A model generated the notes under the pieces. That model made no database searches and was not told the origin of the DNA. It worked only from the letters and a program-made list of their open reading frames with translations. A program made the translations under genes and the position numbers. A stretch of 64,000 nt of DNA. Source: Pyrocephalus nanus (taxonomy: Eukaryota; Chordata; Aves; Passeriformes; Tyrannidae). Shown here one piece after another: positions 54,471 through 64,000 of the stretch; positions within the stretch are counted from its first letter, which is position 1; each line of letters begins with the position of its first letter. The stretch spans positions 7,039,001-7,103,000 of the forward strand of contig CM076275.1 in assembly GCA_038380795.1 (NCBI GenBank), written 5' to 3'.

Positions 54471-57400
54471 AGAGCGGTGGCTGGAGGAGGCGGTTGGGTG
54501 ATGAAAGGAGGCGGGAGGGATGGTGGCGTTCGGTCGGAAATGGTACTTGGGTGGTGAGACACTGGCACCAGTTGCCCAGGGAAGTTGTGGCTGTCCCACC
54601 CCTGGAGGCGTTCAAGGCCAGGCTGGATTTAGGGCTCTGAGCAACCTGGAATAGTGGAAGTTGTCCCTGCCCACAGCAGAGGGGTTGGAACGAGATGATC
54701 TTCAAGGTTCCTTTCCAACCCAGACCACTCTGTGATTCTGTGAAATGGTGTGCAGGAATGAGGAACAGCATTTCACAGAGCTGCTCACGCAGAGATGTCA
54801 CTGACTTTGTTGTGGTCATGTCCTGTCTGTGTGGTGATGTCTGTTATTTGGTTAGTGACAAACATCCTCTTGGTTTTAAGGGGAAAAGGGATGAGAAACT
54901 GCTGGACTTTCAAAAGTGTTATTTTAGACCGGGAAGCAGATTTGAGTCCATACAGCTCGTAGTTAAATCATAGCCACAGAGTGAGTCTGTAACACACTGC
55001 TGTTACTTGGTAACTAACCAAACATCCTGTGGGCATAAATACAGCACTGGCATTTCTGTTAACATGATGGCAGAACAGCGGATTGAGGTGGGAGGCAGCT
55101 CTGGTGTTGCTAAATTCATCAGTTGTGATCATGGTACAAGTTTCTTGGTATAAATTTATGTATGCAGTCGTGGTAATACCCCCTAAACATTAGAGGTTCC
55201 ACTTCTGCACCTACACCAAGGATCAAATGGCATTGCTATAAAATGAGATATAACTTTAGTGCTCTTAATTAAAAATACTGTTGTTTGGGGTTTTTTTGCA
55301 TCAATATCTCTTCACCACCATCACCTTAATGCTCTTTATATAAAACAACAAAGCCCAAAATGTTCAATTATACCCAAAGCAGAACTTTTTTCTTGTTTAG
55401 ACACCAAAACACAATGTATTTGTTGCTATATATTATTAATCCTGGTATTTAACAGCATCAGGATGATGCACAGGCAGATTTAGCTGCATGCAGAGCCTGG
55501 TCATTACAGCCCCTGGTGCTTGCAGAAGAAGTGTGTTCCAAAAATAAATTCCTTGTGTTGGAAGGAAAAACACGCATTGCATATTTTTTCTGAGATGTCA
55601 GGTTGTTTAGAGGTTTTTGGATGATGTGTTCTGCCCTTTTGATCAGGTGAAGCTGGAGGTTTGCCATAGATAAGCCAGAACCTTACACAGCAAGGAAAAG
55701 TAGCCAGACAGTAGATTTGGTAGAACTGTTTGCTGGATGCTGACAGGAAGAGGCATAGTTGGAAATAAGGATTGCATTTGGATTTTTATAAAAAGGTGTA
55801 GATGAGATTTTATATGTAAAGGGAATATTGGAATTCAAAATTAAAAAAAAAATTCTAGATTTTAAATCACTATGCACATTCTCAGGGTTGGTTAGGAAAA
55901 GATTAAAAACATCAGTTTGATGTCGTGGTGGTGTCATCTGTGGTTCCCAGGGTGGATCTGTGAATTCAGAACATAAGTTTTTCATAAGTTCAGCTGAAGG
56001 AGGCACAGAGACTCACAGAAAGACCCTCATAAGCAAAGCTGGGAGGTGCTGAGATAGCTTGTGCTCTGTGTGAAACCAATTTCCTCCAGTTATCCTGCTG
56101 GAGGGGGCTGGCAAGAGGACAATGGATCTCAGAAAATAAACGTGATTAGGTTAATTCAGAAGAAACTGCTTTAGATTTCCCTGCTGTGGCTGCGAATTAC
56201 CCTCCAGCCCAATCCTGCAGCTCAGCTGTCATACAGCAACTTTACACTCACAGGAAGCATTTTCCACTGTGCTAATCAAACCTTGAATCCATAGTCCCTA
56301 AAGCACAAGGTGAGAGATCATCTCTGACTCACATATTTTATTAATGTGAAGAATTGTGTGAGAGTTTAGACTGAGTCTTTTCCCTGACTCTCAGCAGGAG
56401 TTGTACAGCAGTCCTGGGGCTGTGTTTGCACAGGCAGATGGGTACCTGTGATTTATCACTGTAATGGCTTCACTGTGGCGTGGGTGGAAGTTGTAAATAA
56501 GATTTACCCTCTAGATAATTTAATATTGCAAAGATTTCTAGTGTTCAGATGAGGCTTGTGTGTGCCAGGTAAGGCATGTGTTGTGCTGAATTCCTTCAGT
56601 TTTGGCCTGCTAAAAGCATTATTGCTCCGTGGTTTAGCATGGTTTCATTGCTGTCTGCTGCTGAGAGTCATTGTATTCCTCTGCCAAAGATTTGTATGTC
56701 TTTGAAGGATGTTCAGTTGGCTGCTGAAATTTGAAGTGAAGCAACACATTTTCATCAATTTAAAGTGGTCTGGTTTAGTTTGTTGAAGGATTTTGAGCTA
56801 TTGTTTCAGAAATCTCCTCATAAAGGAAAGGAACACATCCGATACAATACTTTATTCACAGATCATAATTAATCCAGGGTAGCCTTAACAAGGCATTTGT
56901 CTTTTCTGGGAAACTAACTCTGCCCCCATGAGCTTTCTGTTCCCTCTGAACCACTTTTATTTGCGATTAGCATTACTTAGCATGATTTTGAAACGTAGCA
57001 AAAAGATTTTCAGCAAGAGCTGATTTGGCTGTGGGTTATGTAAAGCAAAACCTTGATGTTTTATGAAGTCTGGGCTGTCCCCACCATAAGAAGAGTTTTG
57101 GTAGTCTGGTAATTGCAAGGGCAGTATGTTACAGCGCTCTGGGGCTTCTCATTCCCTCTGTTGTGAAGACGAGTGTTGTGCCAAGATGGGCCATAGTTGT
57201 ACATAGAGTAGATTTCTACTTTAGTTTTTTTTCTCTCTCTCTCTAGTTACAAGATAATGTAGTGATAGAACAAGGGGGAGTGGCATAAAACTGAAAAACT
57301 GTAGGTTTAGATTAGTAAGAAATTCTTTACTGTGAGAGTGGTGAGGCCCTGGCACAGACTGCCCAGAAAAGCTGTGGCTGCCCCATCCCTGGGAGTGTCC

Positions 57401-60400
57401 AAGGCCAGGTTGGATGGAGCTCTGAGCAACCTGGGATAGTGGAAGGTGTCCCTGTCCACAGCAGAAGGGTTGAAACCGGATGATCTTTAAGGTCCCTTCC
57501 AACTCAGACCATTCCATGATTCTATGCTATGATTCTTTATATTTTGGTGAAGACTGGTGATATTCTCTTTTTATTTTAGTCCACGAAGGCAGCCCGCTGG
57601 GGGAACTTCATCGCTGTATCCGAGATGGTGTTAAAATTAACGTTCACATCCGCACTTTCAAAGGGCTTCGTGGAGTCTGCACGGGGTTTCTGGTTGCATT
57701 TGACAAATTCTGGAATATGGTAATTATTGTTCCAGCTCTTGATTTATAACTGTTATATTGAAAAGTTGAAATTTGCAACAGGTTTAAGCAGATGACATTT
57801 CGAGAGGATTAATGGGGTGTTGTAGTGCACAAAGTAATTTGCTCTGGCATCGAGTGCTGGGTTTCAGATGTCAGGCTGGTCCTTCTGGGAGGTGCCCAAC
57901 CATTTTAGAGAGGGTTTAGATGAGAGAGAAGCTTTGAAGAGTTCCCAGCATCTTCAAAGAACTCACAATTGTGGAATATAGAGAATATCAGAAGCTTCCA
58001 AAGGTTTCTCTGCAAAACCCAATCTTTTTATAGTGATTGTTGCTTCATTGTTTTCTTTCACTAACATCACTGGGCTGTCAGTGACAAAAGCTTTTCCCTG
58101 TGCTCTACCCCATGAACATCTTAAAAGGCAGTGGATGGAAAAGCAGCAATTAAATATTTGTGAGCCTGGGGCTGTGAAAAGTTTGGAAATGGGGAGGTGG
58201 GAAGGATTTTGCAGGTAAGGCTCACAAAGGTTTTGCAAGTAATGCAGAATGGATGCAATGCTTTGCTGCTGCTTTTATACCTCAGTACAATTTAGGTGAT
58301 TAACAAACCAGCTCCAAAGCACAGCTTGTTCTTTGGAGAGATGGATTTTCTCTCAGATAGAACATAATTTCATTATGCTTTGACACAGAGCTGGTCCAAA
58401 GCTGCTTTATGTCTTATTTTAATTTTGACCTTTCCATTTCTTTTCTTCCAGGCCCTGACAGACGTGGATGAGACTTACAGGAAACCAGTAATGGGCAAAG
58501 CTTTCTATGCAGAACCTCAGCTCACACTGACCCGAGTAGGTGACCATCTCCAGTTTTCTTTTTTTATTTAGTATCTCCTTTTCCAAAGTAGTAAATGGGG
58601 AGCACTGATTGGAAAACTGTATTTACATTTGAAAAATTTTACCTCCTTTTATTACAGATGACTCTAAAATGACTTGAATTGTGGGAGAAAAAAATAGCCA
58701 AAATGTTTTCTGACCTTTTGGCCATAGTTCAGAGTTACTAAAGTTCCACTTTAGGGTCCCTATTATTCAGAACAGAGTTGCTGCCACTGCTTAATGCAAT
58801 ACGCTCTGCTTCTAGAAACTCTCTGGTTTTTGATTTACTTGTTCTTTGTATTTTTTGCACCTGTGACTGCTCAGGTCCATGTTTGTCCTGCCAGGGAATG
58901 TGGCAGAGCATCCCTCTGTACAGCTGTTCATGGAGCCACAGTCTGTGTCTGCAGCCAGTGAAACAGCACGGCTGTTTGGTCACTTGAACTTCTGGCCTGG
59001 GTACTGTGGAGCCCAAGATTCTTGCTCCAGAGCAAGGCACTCTCTAGGATCCAGCTGCAAATAGAGTTGTTTACCAACTGAGAACTGAAGAGATGATAAA
59101 TGAACTTCTGAACAATGAAGGGGAAAAAAAAGTGACAGGGCTGTGCCCGTTGTATGGCAACAGCTCCAGGCCTTTTTGAACATCAGAGAAGCATCACAAA
59201 ACCATTTAAACAGTTTCATTGTGAGGAGTTTACTTTCAAATTCCTGCCATTTAAATCCCTTTTCTGATAGATCCCACCCTTCCTTTTTTAAAGATTAGTT
59301 AAAAATAATCAAGTTGTCATTGTTCCTTTAGCCCACTCTCACAGGGATTGGCTTTCCATCCTGTTGCTTGGACGAGATGGGCTAACTAAAAATCCTTCTC
59401 ATTTGTCAGTGTTTCATAAAAGCTTGCCTGCTGCCAGAGTAAAAGCAGTTTCTTTTTCCCAATTTCAGCACCATGTATTCTTAGATTAATGAGTTCATGC
59501 AGTGCTTTGGATCTGCCGCTGTAGCTTTGATTTTTTTTCTGTTGTTTGTGATCTGCTCACCTCCCAGAATACCCACACATCAACTTTTAGTTTGTTTTGG
59601 GGAACACGAAAGGTCCCTCATTTTTTCAGTGTGCACCCTTTGCTAATGGAGACCCCTTATCTTAGGCATTCATGACACAAGGATGTCTCTAACACTGACA
59701 ACATTACAAGAGCACTGCGAAAAAGAGCTGATGGAGCAACTTGGTGTCTCTGTTGCTCCTAACCAAAGTTAAATATTACCACACAGCAGTGGTGCTCACA
59801 TAAAGACACTTATAACTGTGCAAGAGATCCATTCACCCTGTGCCACTGTTTGACTTTGGTAAGAAAACATTGTCTTTATTGCTGGAGAAGATTCTGTAGT
59901 GATTGTGTCTTGTGAGCTCTGATTTGGGATCATACACACAAACACCACGTGTGGAACAAGCAGCCTGTCTTGTTTTATCACTGTGGTCATAGACACAAAT
60001 GTCCTTTTACAGCTGTTTGACAGACTCAAACTTCAAGAGTCCTCGGGGAAGAAGGGAGCTGACTCAAAGACTGTCTCAGAGGAGCTGGCCCTGACAAGTG
60101 ACTCTCAGACCCTGGCATCCAAAGCTGGATCAGGACGAGGGAGAGCAGAAGAGGAGCATGAGAGGCAGAAACACTCGGGCAGAGCTGGAGAAAAGAAGCC
60201 TCCAGGTGACAGTTTGGTCGCCAGAGGTGAAGCTGATGTGGGCAGCAGGACTGCCCACACAGAGGGTGCCAGTGCTGGTGGCAGCCGTGCACGAAGCCAG
60301 TCACGGAGGAAGAGGCGGCCCAAAGTGGATTATCAGCAGGTGTTCACACGCCACATAAACCAGATTTTTATTCGAGGAGAGAATGTCTTGCTTGTCCATT

Positions 60401-60411
60401 TAGCACATTGA
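53873..60411 (+). CDS. LSM11: LSM11, U7 snRNP Sm-like protein, 4 exons
   Basis: Subunit of the U7 snRNP that replaces an SmD protein in the ring and is needed for 3'-end cleavage of replication-dependent histone pre-mRNAs. Four exons join in phase to 342 aa (human 360). The order is: an Arg/Pro-rich N-terminal extension containing [23 protein letters not shown] and [22 protein letters not shown]; Sm motif 1 split across exons 2 and 3 ([40 protein letters not shown]); a variable charged linker; and Sm motif 2 at the very end ([20 protein letters not shown]). The long N-terminal part and split Sm fold are the LSM11 hallmarks; in human the N terminus contacts FLASH. The start ATG (53873) is the first in frame, with an A-free but G+4 context in a CpG island. 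Confidence 0.96.
54545..54745 (+). repeat. CR1 LINE 3' tail
   Basis: From GGTGAGACACTGGCACCAGT and GTTGCCCAGGGAAGTTGTGG through GAGCAACCTGGAATAGTGGA to CTGTGATTCTGTGA. Near-complete CR1 3' end. Confidence 0.92.
57300..57537 (+). repeat. CR1 LINE 3' tail
   Basis: From GAAATTCTTTACTGTGAGAG through CCAAGGCCAGGTTGGATGGA to the repeated ATGATTCTATGCTATGATTCT end. Intact 3' terminus, in LSM11 intron 1. Confidence 0.94.
57580..57719 (+). CDS. LSM11: LSM11 exon 2: Sm motif 1
   Basis: Residues 136-182, [20 protein letters not shown] and onward, ending FDKFWNM. Acceptor ATTTTAG|TC, donor ATG|GTAATT. Confidence 0.95.
57720..60012 (+). other. LSM11: LSM11 introns 2 and 3
   Basis: Introns of 0.73 and 1.48 kb, unique sequence, no repeats or extra exons recognised. 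Confidence 0.65.
58452..58535 (+). CDS. LSM11: LSM11 exon 3
   Basis: Residues 183-210, [20 protein letters not shown] and onward, ending LTLTR. Acceptor CTTCCAG|GCC, donor CGA|GTAGGT. Confidence 0.94.
60013..60411 (+). CDS. LSM11: LSM11 exon 4: linker and Sm motif 2, stop
   Basis: Residues 211-342. [11 protein letters not shown], a Ser/Glu/Arg-rich linker, [20 protein letters not shown] and the terminal Sm2 strands. TGA at 60409-60411. Acceptor TTTTACAG|CTG. Confidence 0.95.
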   Translation: MFDRLKLQESSGKKGADSKTVSEELALTSDSQTLASKAGSGRGRAEEEHERQKHSGRAGEKKPPGDSLVARGEADVGSRTAHTEGASAGGSRARSQSRRKRRPKVDYQQVFTRHINQIFIRGENVLLVHLAH

Positions 60412-61482
60412 CTTGGCTGAGCTTTGGTCAGCGTATTTATTTGATAGCATGACTTGCTGCTGCAGCTCCCATTGCTATTTAAAGTTGTCGTTGAGTTTGA
60501 TGGTACCGTGGCTGGTTTCCCATTGCCGTAACAAGGTAGGGGAAATAGTTGTAAGTAGAGAATCCTGAGCTTGATGCCAGAGCAGCTTCCTTAGATCGCT
60601 GTTGGGGGTTTCAGGACAAGGTCAGCAATGGAGTTGTGTCTGTGATTCGAGGGAGTTAAGCACAGATCCCAGTGCTCCTTAAAAAGAAGCTAAATGGAGA
60701 GGGTTGGAAGAGAATTTTGGTTAGTTTGTTAGAGGAGCTACCTGTGGCACACGTTTAAGGAGCTTAAGATCTCTACCTGCAATGAATCAGAAATGCTCTT
60801 TTGCATGTTCTGAGTAAGCTCAAGAGGAGATTGCTGATGAAACCAGCAGTTTATCTGCTGCTGTTAGATGGATGCCCTCTTTCCCAGACGTAATCAGTCC
60901 CAGTCAATCATTTTGAAATAGTTTGTAAAAAGGTGGAGTGACGTACTACTGATGGCTATGGCCCTGTGTGATAGAAAACCTCTTAACTGAAAACTGCTCT
61001 TCTAGTGTGAGTGATGGCAGGATTGTAATTTGTTTTCCATATCAAAGCTTGGGCTTCTCTTTGTAGTGCTGTGCTTTGGCCCTGTGTCACCAGCAAGCAG
61101 GTGATGTAGCTGATCCAGGGGCCTCCATATTTGGGGTTTATCTGTGAATGCTGTGGATGCAGATGGAAAATTGTACTGTTGCATTTCACCCATAAACTAC
61201 TTAGTGTAATAGTGAAGCTGGCAAAGGTGTAGGGTTTTTCTCAGATGTGTTTGTGCTGAGCACACTTGTACTGTATCTAAGAGCCTTTCAAGCTCTCTAT
61301 TGAAACTAGAAGTGCTGTGTCTCCAGCAGTTTCCATGGAGCAGAAATCTTATGGGTCTTTCCTATCCATGTGAATGGTGCATCATCTAATTCCAGTTGAA
61401 CTGAGCTTCGGAGGTGTCTCTGAAAATGTTTTGAAGTATAAAAGTCAAACTCAACACATCAGTGTTTTATTTTAACAAGACT

Positions 61483-61488
61483 AATAAA
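61483..61488 (+). terminator. LSM11: Candidate LSM11 poly-A signal (proximal)
   Basis: AATAAA about 1.07 kb past the stop codon. Confidence 0.35.
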
Positions 61489-63405
61489 CTATTGTACATC
61501 AGGCCAGGGTTCTGCAGGTACAAACTGATTTCCAGGAGAGTCATGTGGAGAAGTTTCAGGGTAAATGAAGCTGTTACATTATCTGGTCTGTTCCCTTCAT
61601 TGTCCAAGGACACTAGAATTCATGCTGCTATTCCTGTATTCATCTCAACTGCCTCGTGCTTTGCAGCAGCTCCGTGTGTTTAAGATGAAGTTGGAAAATT
61701 GCTATATATATAAGGTCTTGTATTGCATATAGGGGTCATAAGTTCTTAAACTGAGTGACTGTTCTGTGGGTGATGTAGGTGTCTGTTGGTGCAAATGCAG
61801 CATTCTGCTTGCTTGTCATTAGGGGGATGTCTGGTGTTTGGGTGGGTCACAGAAATCATTTAGCAGGAGTTTCTGGACACACAAAGCAGCTGTTTTTGCC
61901 TCTGGGGGAGCCAGAAATTCTGTCAACTTTTAACGTGACGGGGGGTTTGGACAGCTGATGGGCTGAGCTACTGAGCTGCAAACCCAACTTCAGCCTGGGA
62001 CAGAAGTGCCTCAGAATAAAAAAGTACGTTGAGGCAAAACAGTTTCATCGAGAGCAAAAAAGAAAAGAAAAAAATGAAATACTATCTACAGCTTCTTATT
62101 ATACATTACTTTATTGGAATCCCTTCCCACTATGAACTGAGACCAAGCACTGAAAAGATTCTTCTCTTGGAGGTTCTTCTTTCCTCTCCCTCTGTGCTGT
62201 TCTTGTTTCTGTTCATGTGCTCTGCAGTTTTTCCCTTCTTTTCTTCCCCCCTCTCCTGTTGGTACTTTGTCTCCTCAGGCTCTAAACTCTGGTTTATGAA
62301 GACTGTTCTTGTATTCATCCCTAGTTGTTCTGGCTTTCTGAACCTTTCTTGGTTGGCTTTCTATGTGGTTCCCAACTAATCAGAACCCTCTCAATTTACT
62401 GGAAACATGAGAAGCTAGAAACAAGGTGCTTATTTCTGTTCCTGACTTCCCAGCAGCTTTAATTGCAAGTGAATATTTTCTTCATTCTGTTTTTGGTTAT
62501 GGGTTTATTTTCCCCTCTGTTTTCTGACAACTTTGTTTTTATTTCAGCTGCTTAGGATGACTCCTCTCTGCCTTTTCCATTCATGCCAAAGGCTACTGGT
62601 TTTGACCTCTCCTCTTTCCTTCGTATTTGCCCAAAGGATGTCAGATTACCCTTAGGCCTGTGTACTCTGACACCTAATTGAATTCTTGCTTTTCTTTACC
62701 TCATAAATTCTGTTTGTCTGCTTTTTATTGCCTTGTACATTAAACAAGATACAACTGCCATGAATATTCTTGTGGTTGTCCTGCCCTCCTTCCTTGCTGA
62801 TTGACTCTTCCCCAGATTCTCAGTTGCTACTGGAAGTCTCAGCATTTTCCTTTAATCAGAAGTTTTTCTCTGAAACCTTGCAGGTATTTGTTGCTTCATA
62901 TCTACAAGTTTCTTTGTTTACATTTTATGAAAAGTACTGGTGCTTAGACTTGCATTTGTGCCTTGATTTTTGTATCATCCCTGACCTGTTCTTCCAGAGT
63001 CACCACCTTGGTCAGCAAACCTGGTTAAAAACTACAGTTTGTCTACTTTTTTTGCACTACCTCATTATTAAAATGTTCCTCCTCTTATCTGTGAAGTTGG
63101 TTAAAATTCTCTCTTCCAATTTAGGTTTAATGGCTTATTTGTTGGTTCTTCATTTGTTTCCTACTTTCCTGTCCACCTTTCTCCTTATTTCCAAGCTGCT
63201 TCCTAAATACAGCTGCCTCTTCTACAACTCCAGATCTTCCAAAATGTCTTCCTTTTCCCACTTTTTCTGCCATTAAAGCGCATTATTAAAATGCTATTTT
63301 ATGGATTTTATCTCTTTCAAACATCATGATTGTGATTAAGGAAGTGATCCTGTATGTGTGTTGTCACTTGCATGTTTAATACTTCAGATAATGTTGGTTT
63401 TTTTA

Positions 63406-63411
63406 AATAAA
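63406..63411 (+). terminator. LSM11: Candidate LSM11 poly-A signal (distal)
   Basis: AATAAA about 3.0 kb past the stop codon; the following TGAATGTCATGTTCTG is moderately TG-rich. Confidence 0.35.
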
Positions 63412-64000
63412 CTTGAATGTCATGTTCTGAAATGATTTTTTCTACCTCACCTAAGTATTCACATAAATCTATTTATTAAAAAAAAAAAAAAGAGAAAACA
63501 ACCCTTGGAAACATGTGAGCTTTGGGGGGGTTTTTATTGTTTCTGTGTTTTTCTTTTCATATTTTTCCTTTTCCAAACTCAGCATCAAATTTTTGTTCAA
63601 AAAGCTGTCAGCTCCTAGCCTTCCCTCTCTTGGTTGCAGTGTCACAAAGATGCTGTGAGCAAAGACACACCAGAGGAATGAAGAGTAGGAGCAGGAGGCA
63701 GTCCTGGGAGGAGAGTGAAAAAGCTTTGGGCAGGTATGAGGAACCTCTGGAAAGGATCCAACAGTGAGTTCCTTGTCCCATACTTCTAGGACTTTGGTCA
63801 TCCTGGTGCTGAGTGGTAGTTCCTAAAGTGTGTTTGTGGTGAGGTACTGAATTATAGGGAGAAGTTTTCTGAACTAACTTTGAAGGAGTGTTGGGATAAT
63901 TTGAGAAATTTTTAGGGTAATCTCTGAAACAGCAGACAAATACAAAACTTGTGAAATGTTGCGCTGCCGGGTGCAGAAATGATGTAATGCCATAGTCTTG

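Larger units (their letters stand above)
54279..57579 (+). other. LSM11: LSM11 intron 1 (3.3 kb)
   Basis: Two same-orientation CR1 tails lie near its two ends (54545-54745 and 57300-57537); the second ends only about 40 bases before exon 2. The rest is AT-rich unique sequence. Confidence 0.7.
60412..64000 (+). other. LSM11 3' UTR / downstream flank
   Basis: 3.6 kb without a recognisable gene. AATAAA occurs at 61483-61488 and 63406-63411, either of which could end LSM11. From about 62.1 to 63.3 kb the plus strand is markedly pyrimidine-rich. In human and chicken the next gene is CLINT1, but no CLINT1 exon is seen. Confidence 0.55.

Noticed and set aside
62770..63276. 168-codon hydrophobic frame downstream of LSM11
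   Set aside because: It is Phe/Leu/Ser-only because the DNA is pyrimidine-rich; no domain, no splice context.

Overview
The window is vertebrate nuclear DNA, almost certainly from a bird. The evidence is a set of short 3'-truncated CR1 LINE tails, compact introns, CpG-island promoters, and a gene order (ADAM19 - SOX30 - THG1L - LSM11) that matches human 5q33.3 as I remember it. In chicken this block lies on chromosome 13, also from memory. I cannot name the species. No bacterial, phage, CRISPR or viral gene is visible.

Layout. Positions 4519-35254 (minus) carry ADAM19, a membrane-anchored metalloprotease-disintegrin. I resolved 22 coding exons; every GT-AG junction is in phase and together they give 865 codons. 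The last, C-terminal exon was not found and may lie left of position 1. Positions 35255-40037 are intergenic: the ADAM19 CpG-island promoter, then AT-rich unique DNA. Positions 40038-45937 (minus) carry SOX30, an HMG-box transcription factor, with 5 coding exons, 636 codons plus stop and an AATAAA 45 bases past the stop. Positions 45938-46311 are a very GC-rich head-to-head promoter shared by SOX30 and THG1L. Positions 46312-50495 (plus) carry THG1L, the tRNA-His guanylyltransferase, with 6 exons and 298 aa, the human length. Positions 50496-53872 are intergenic with a CR1 relic. Positions 53873-60411 (plus) carry LSM11, the U7 snRNP Sm-like subunit, with 4 exons and 342 aa. The rest, to 64000, is LSM11 3' UTR or flank.

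The genes do not form a pathway. ADAM19 works at the cell surface, SOX30 in germ-cell transcription, THG1L in tRNA maturation and LSM11 in histone mRNA 3'-end processing. They are a conserved neighbourhood rather than a functional cluster.

The most unusual observation is in THG1L intron 1. About 270 bp there (46619-46894) is a diverged copy of the end of intron 3 plus the start of exon 4 (48251-48510). The copy keeps an AG acceptor and ends in an 11-base match to the exon 1 donor, so it has the outline of a 49-nt cassette exon. If spliced after exon 1 it would give a stop codon at once. It is either an exon-duplication relic or a candidate poison exon.
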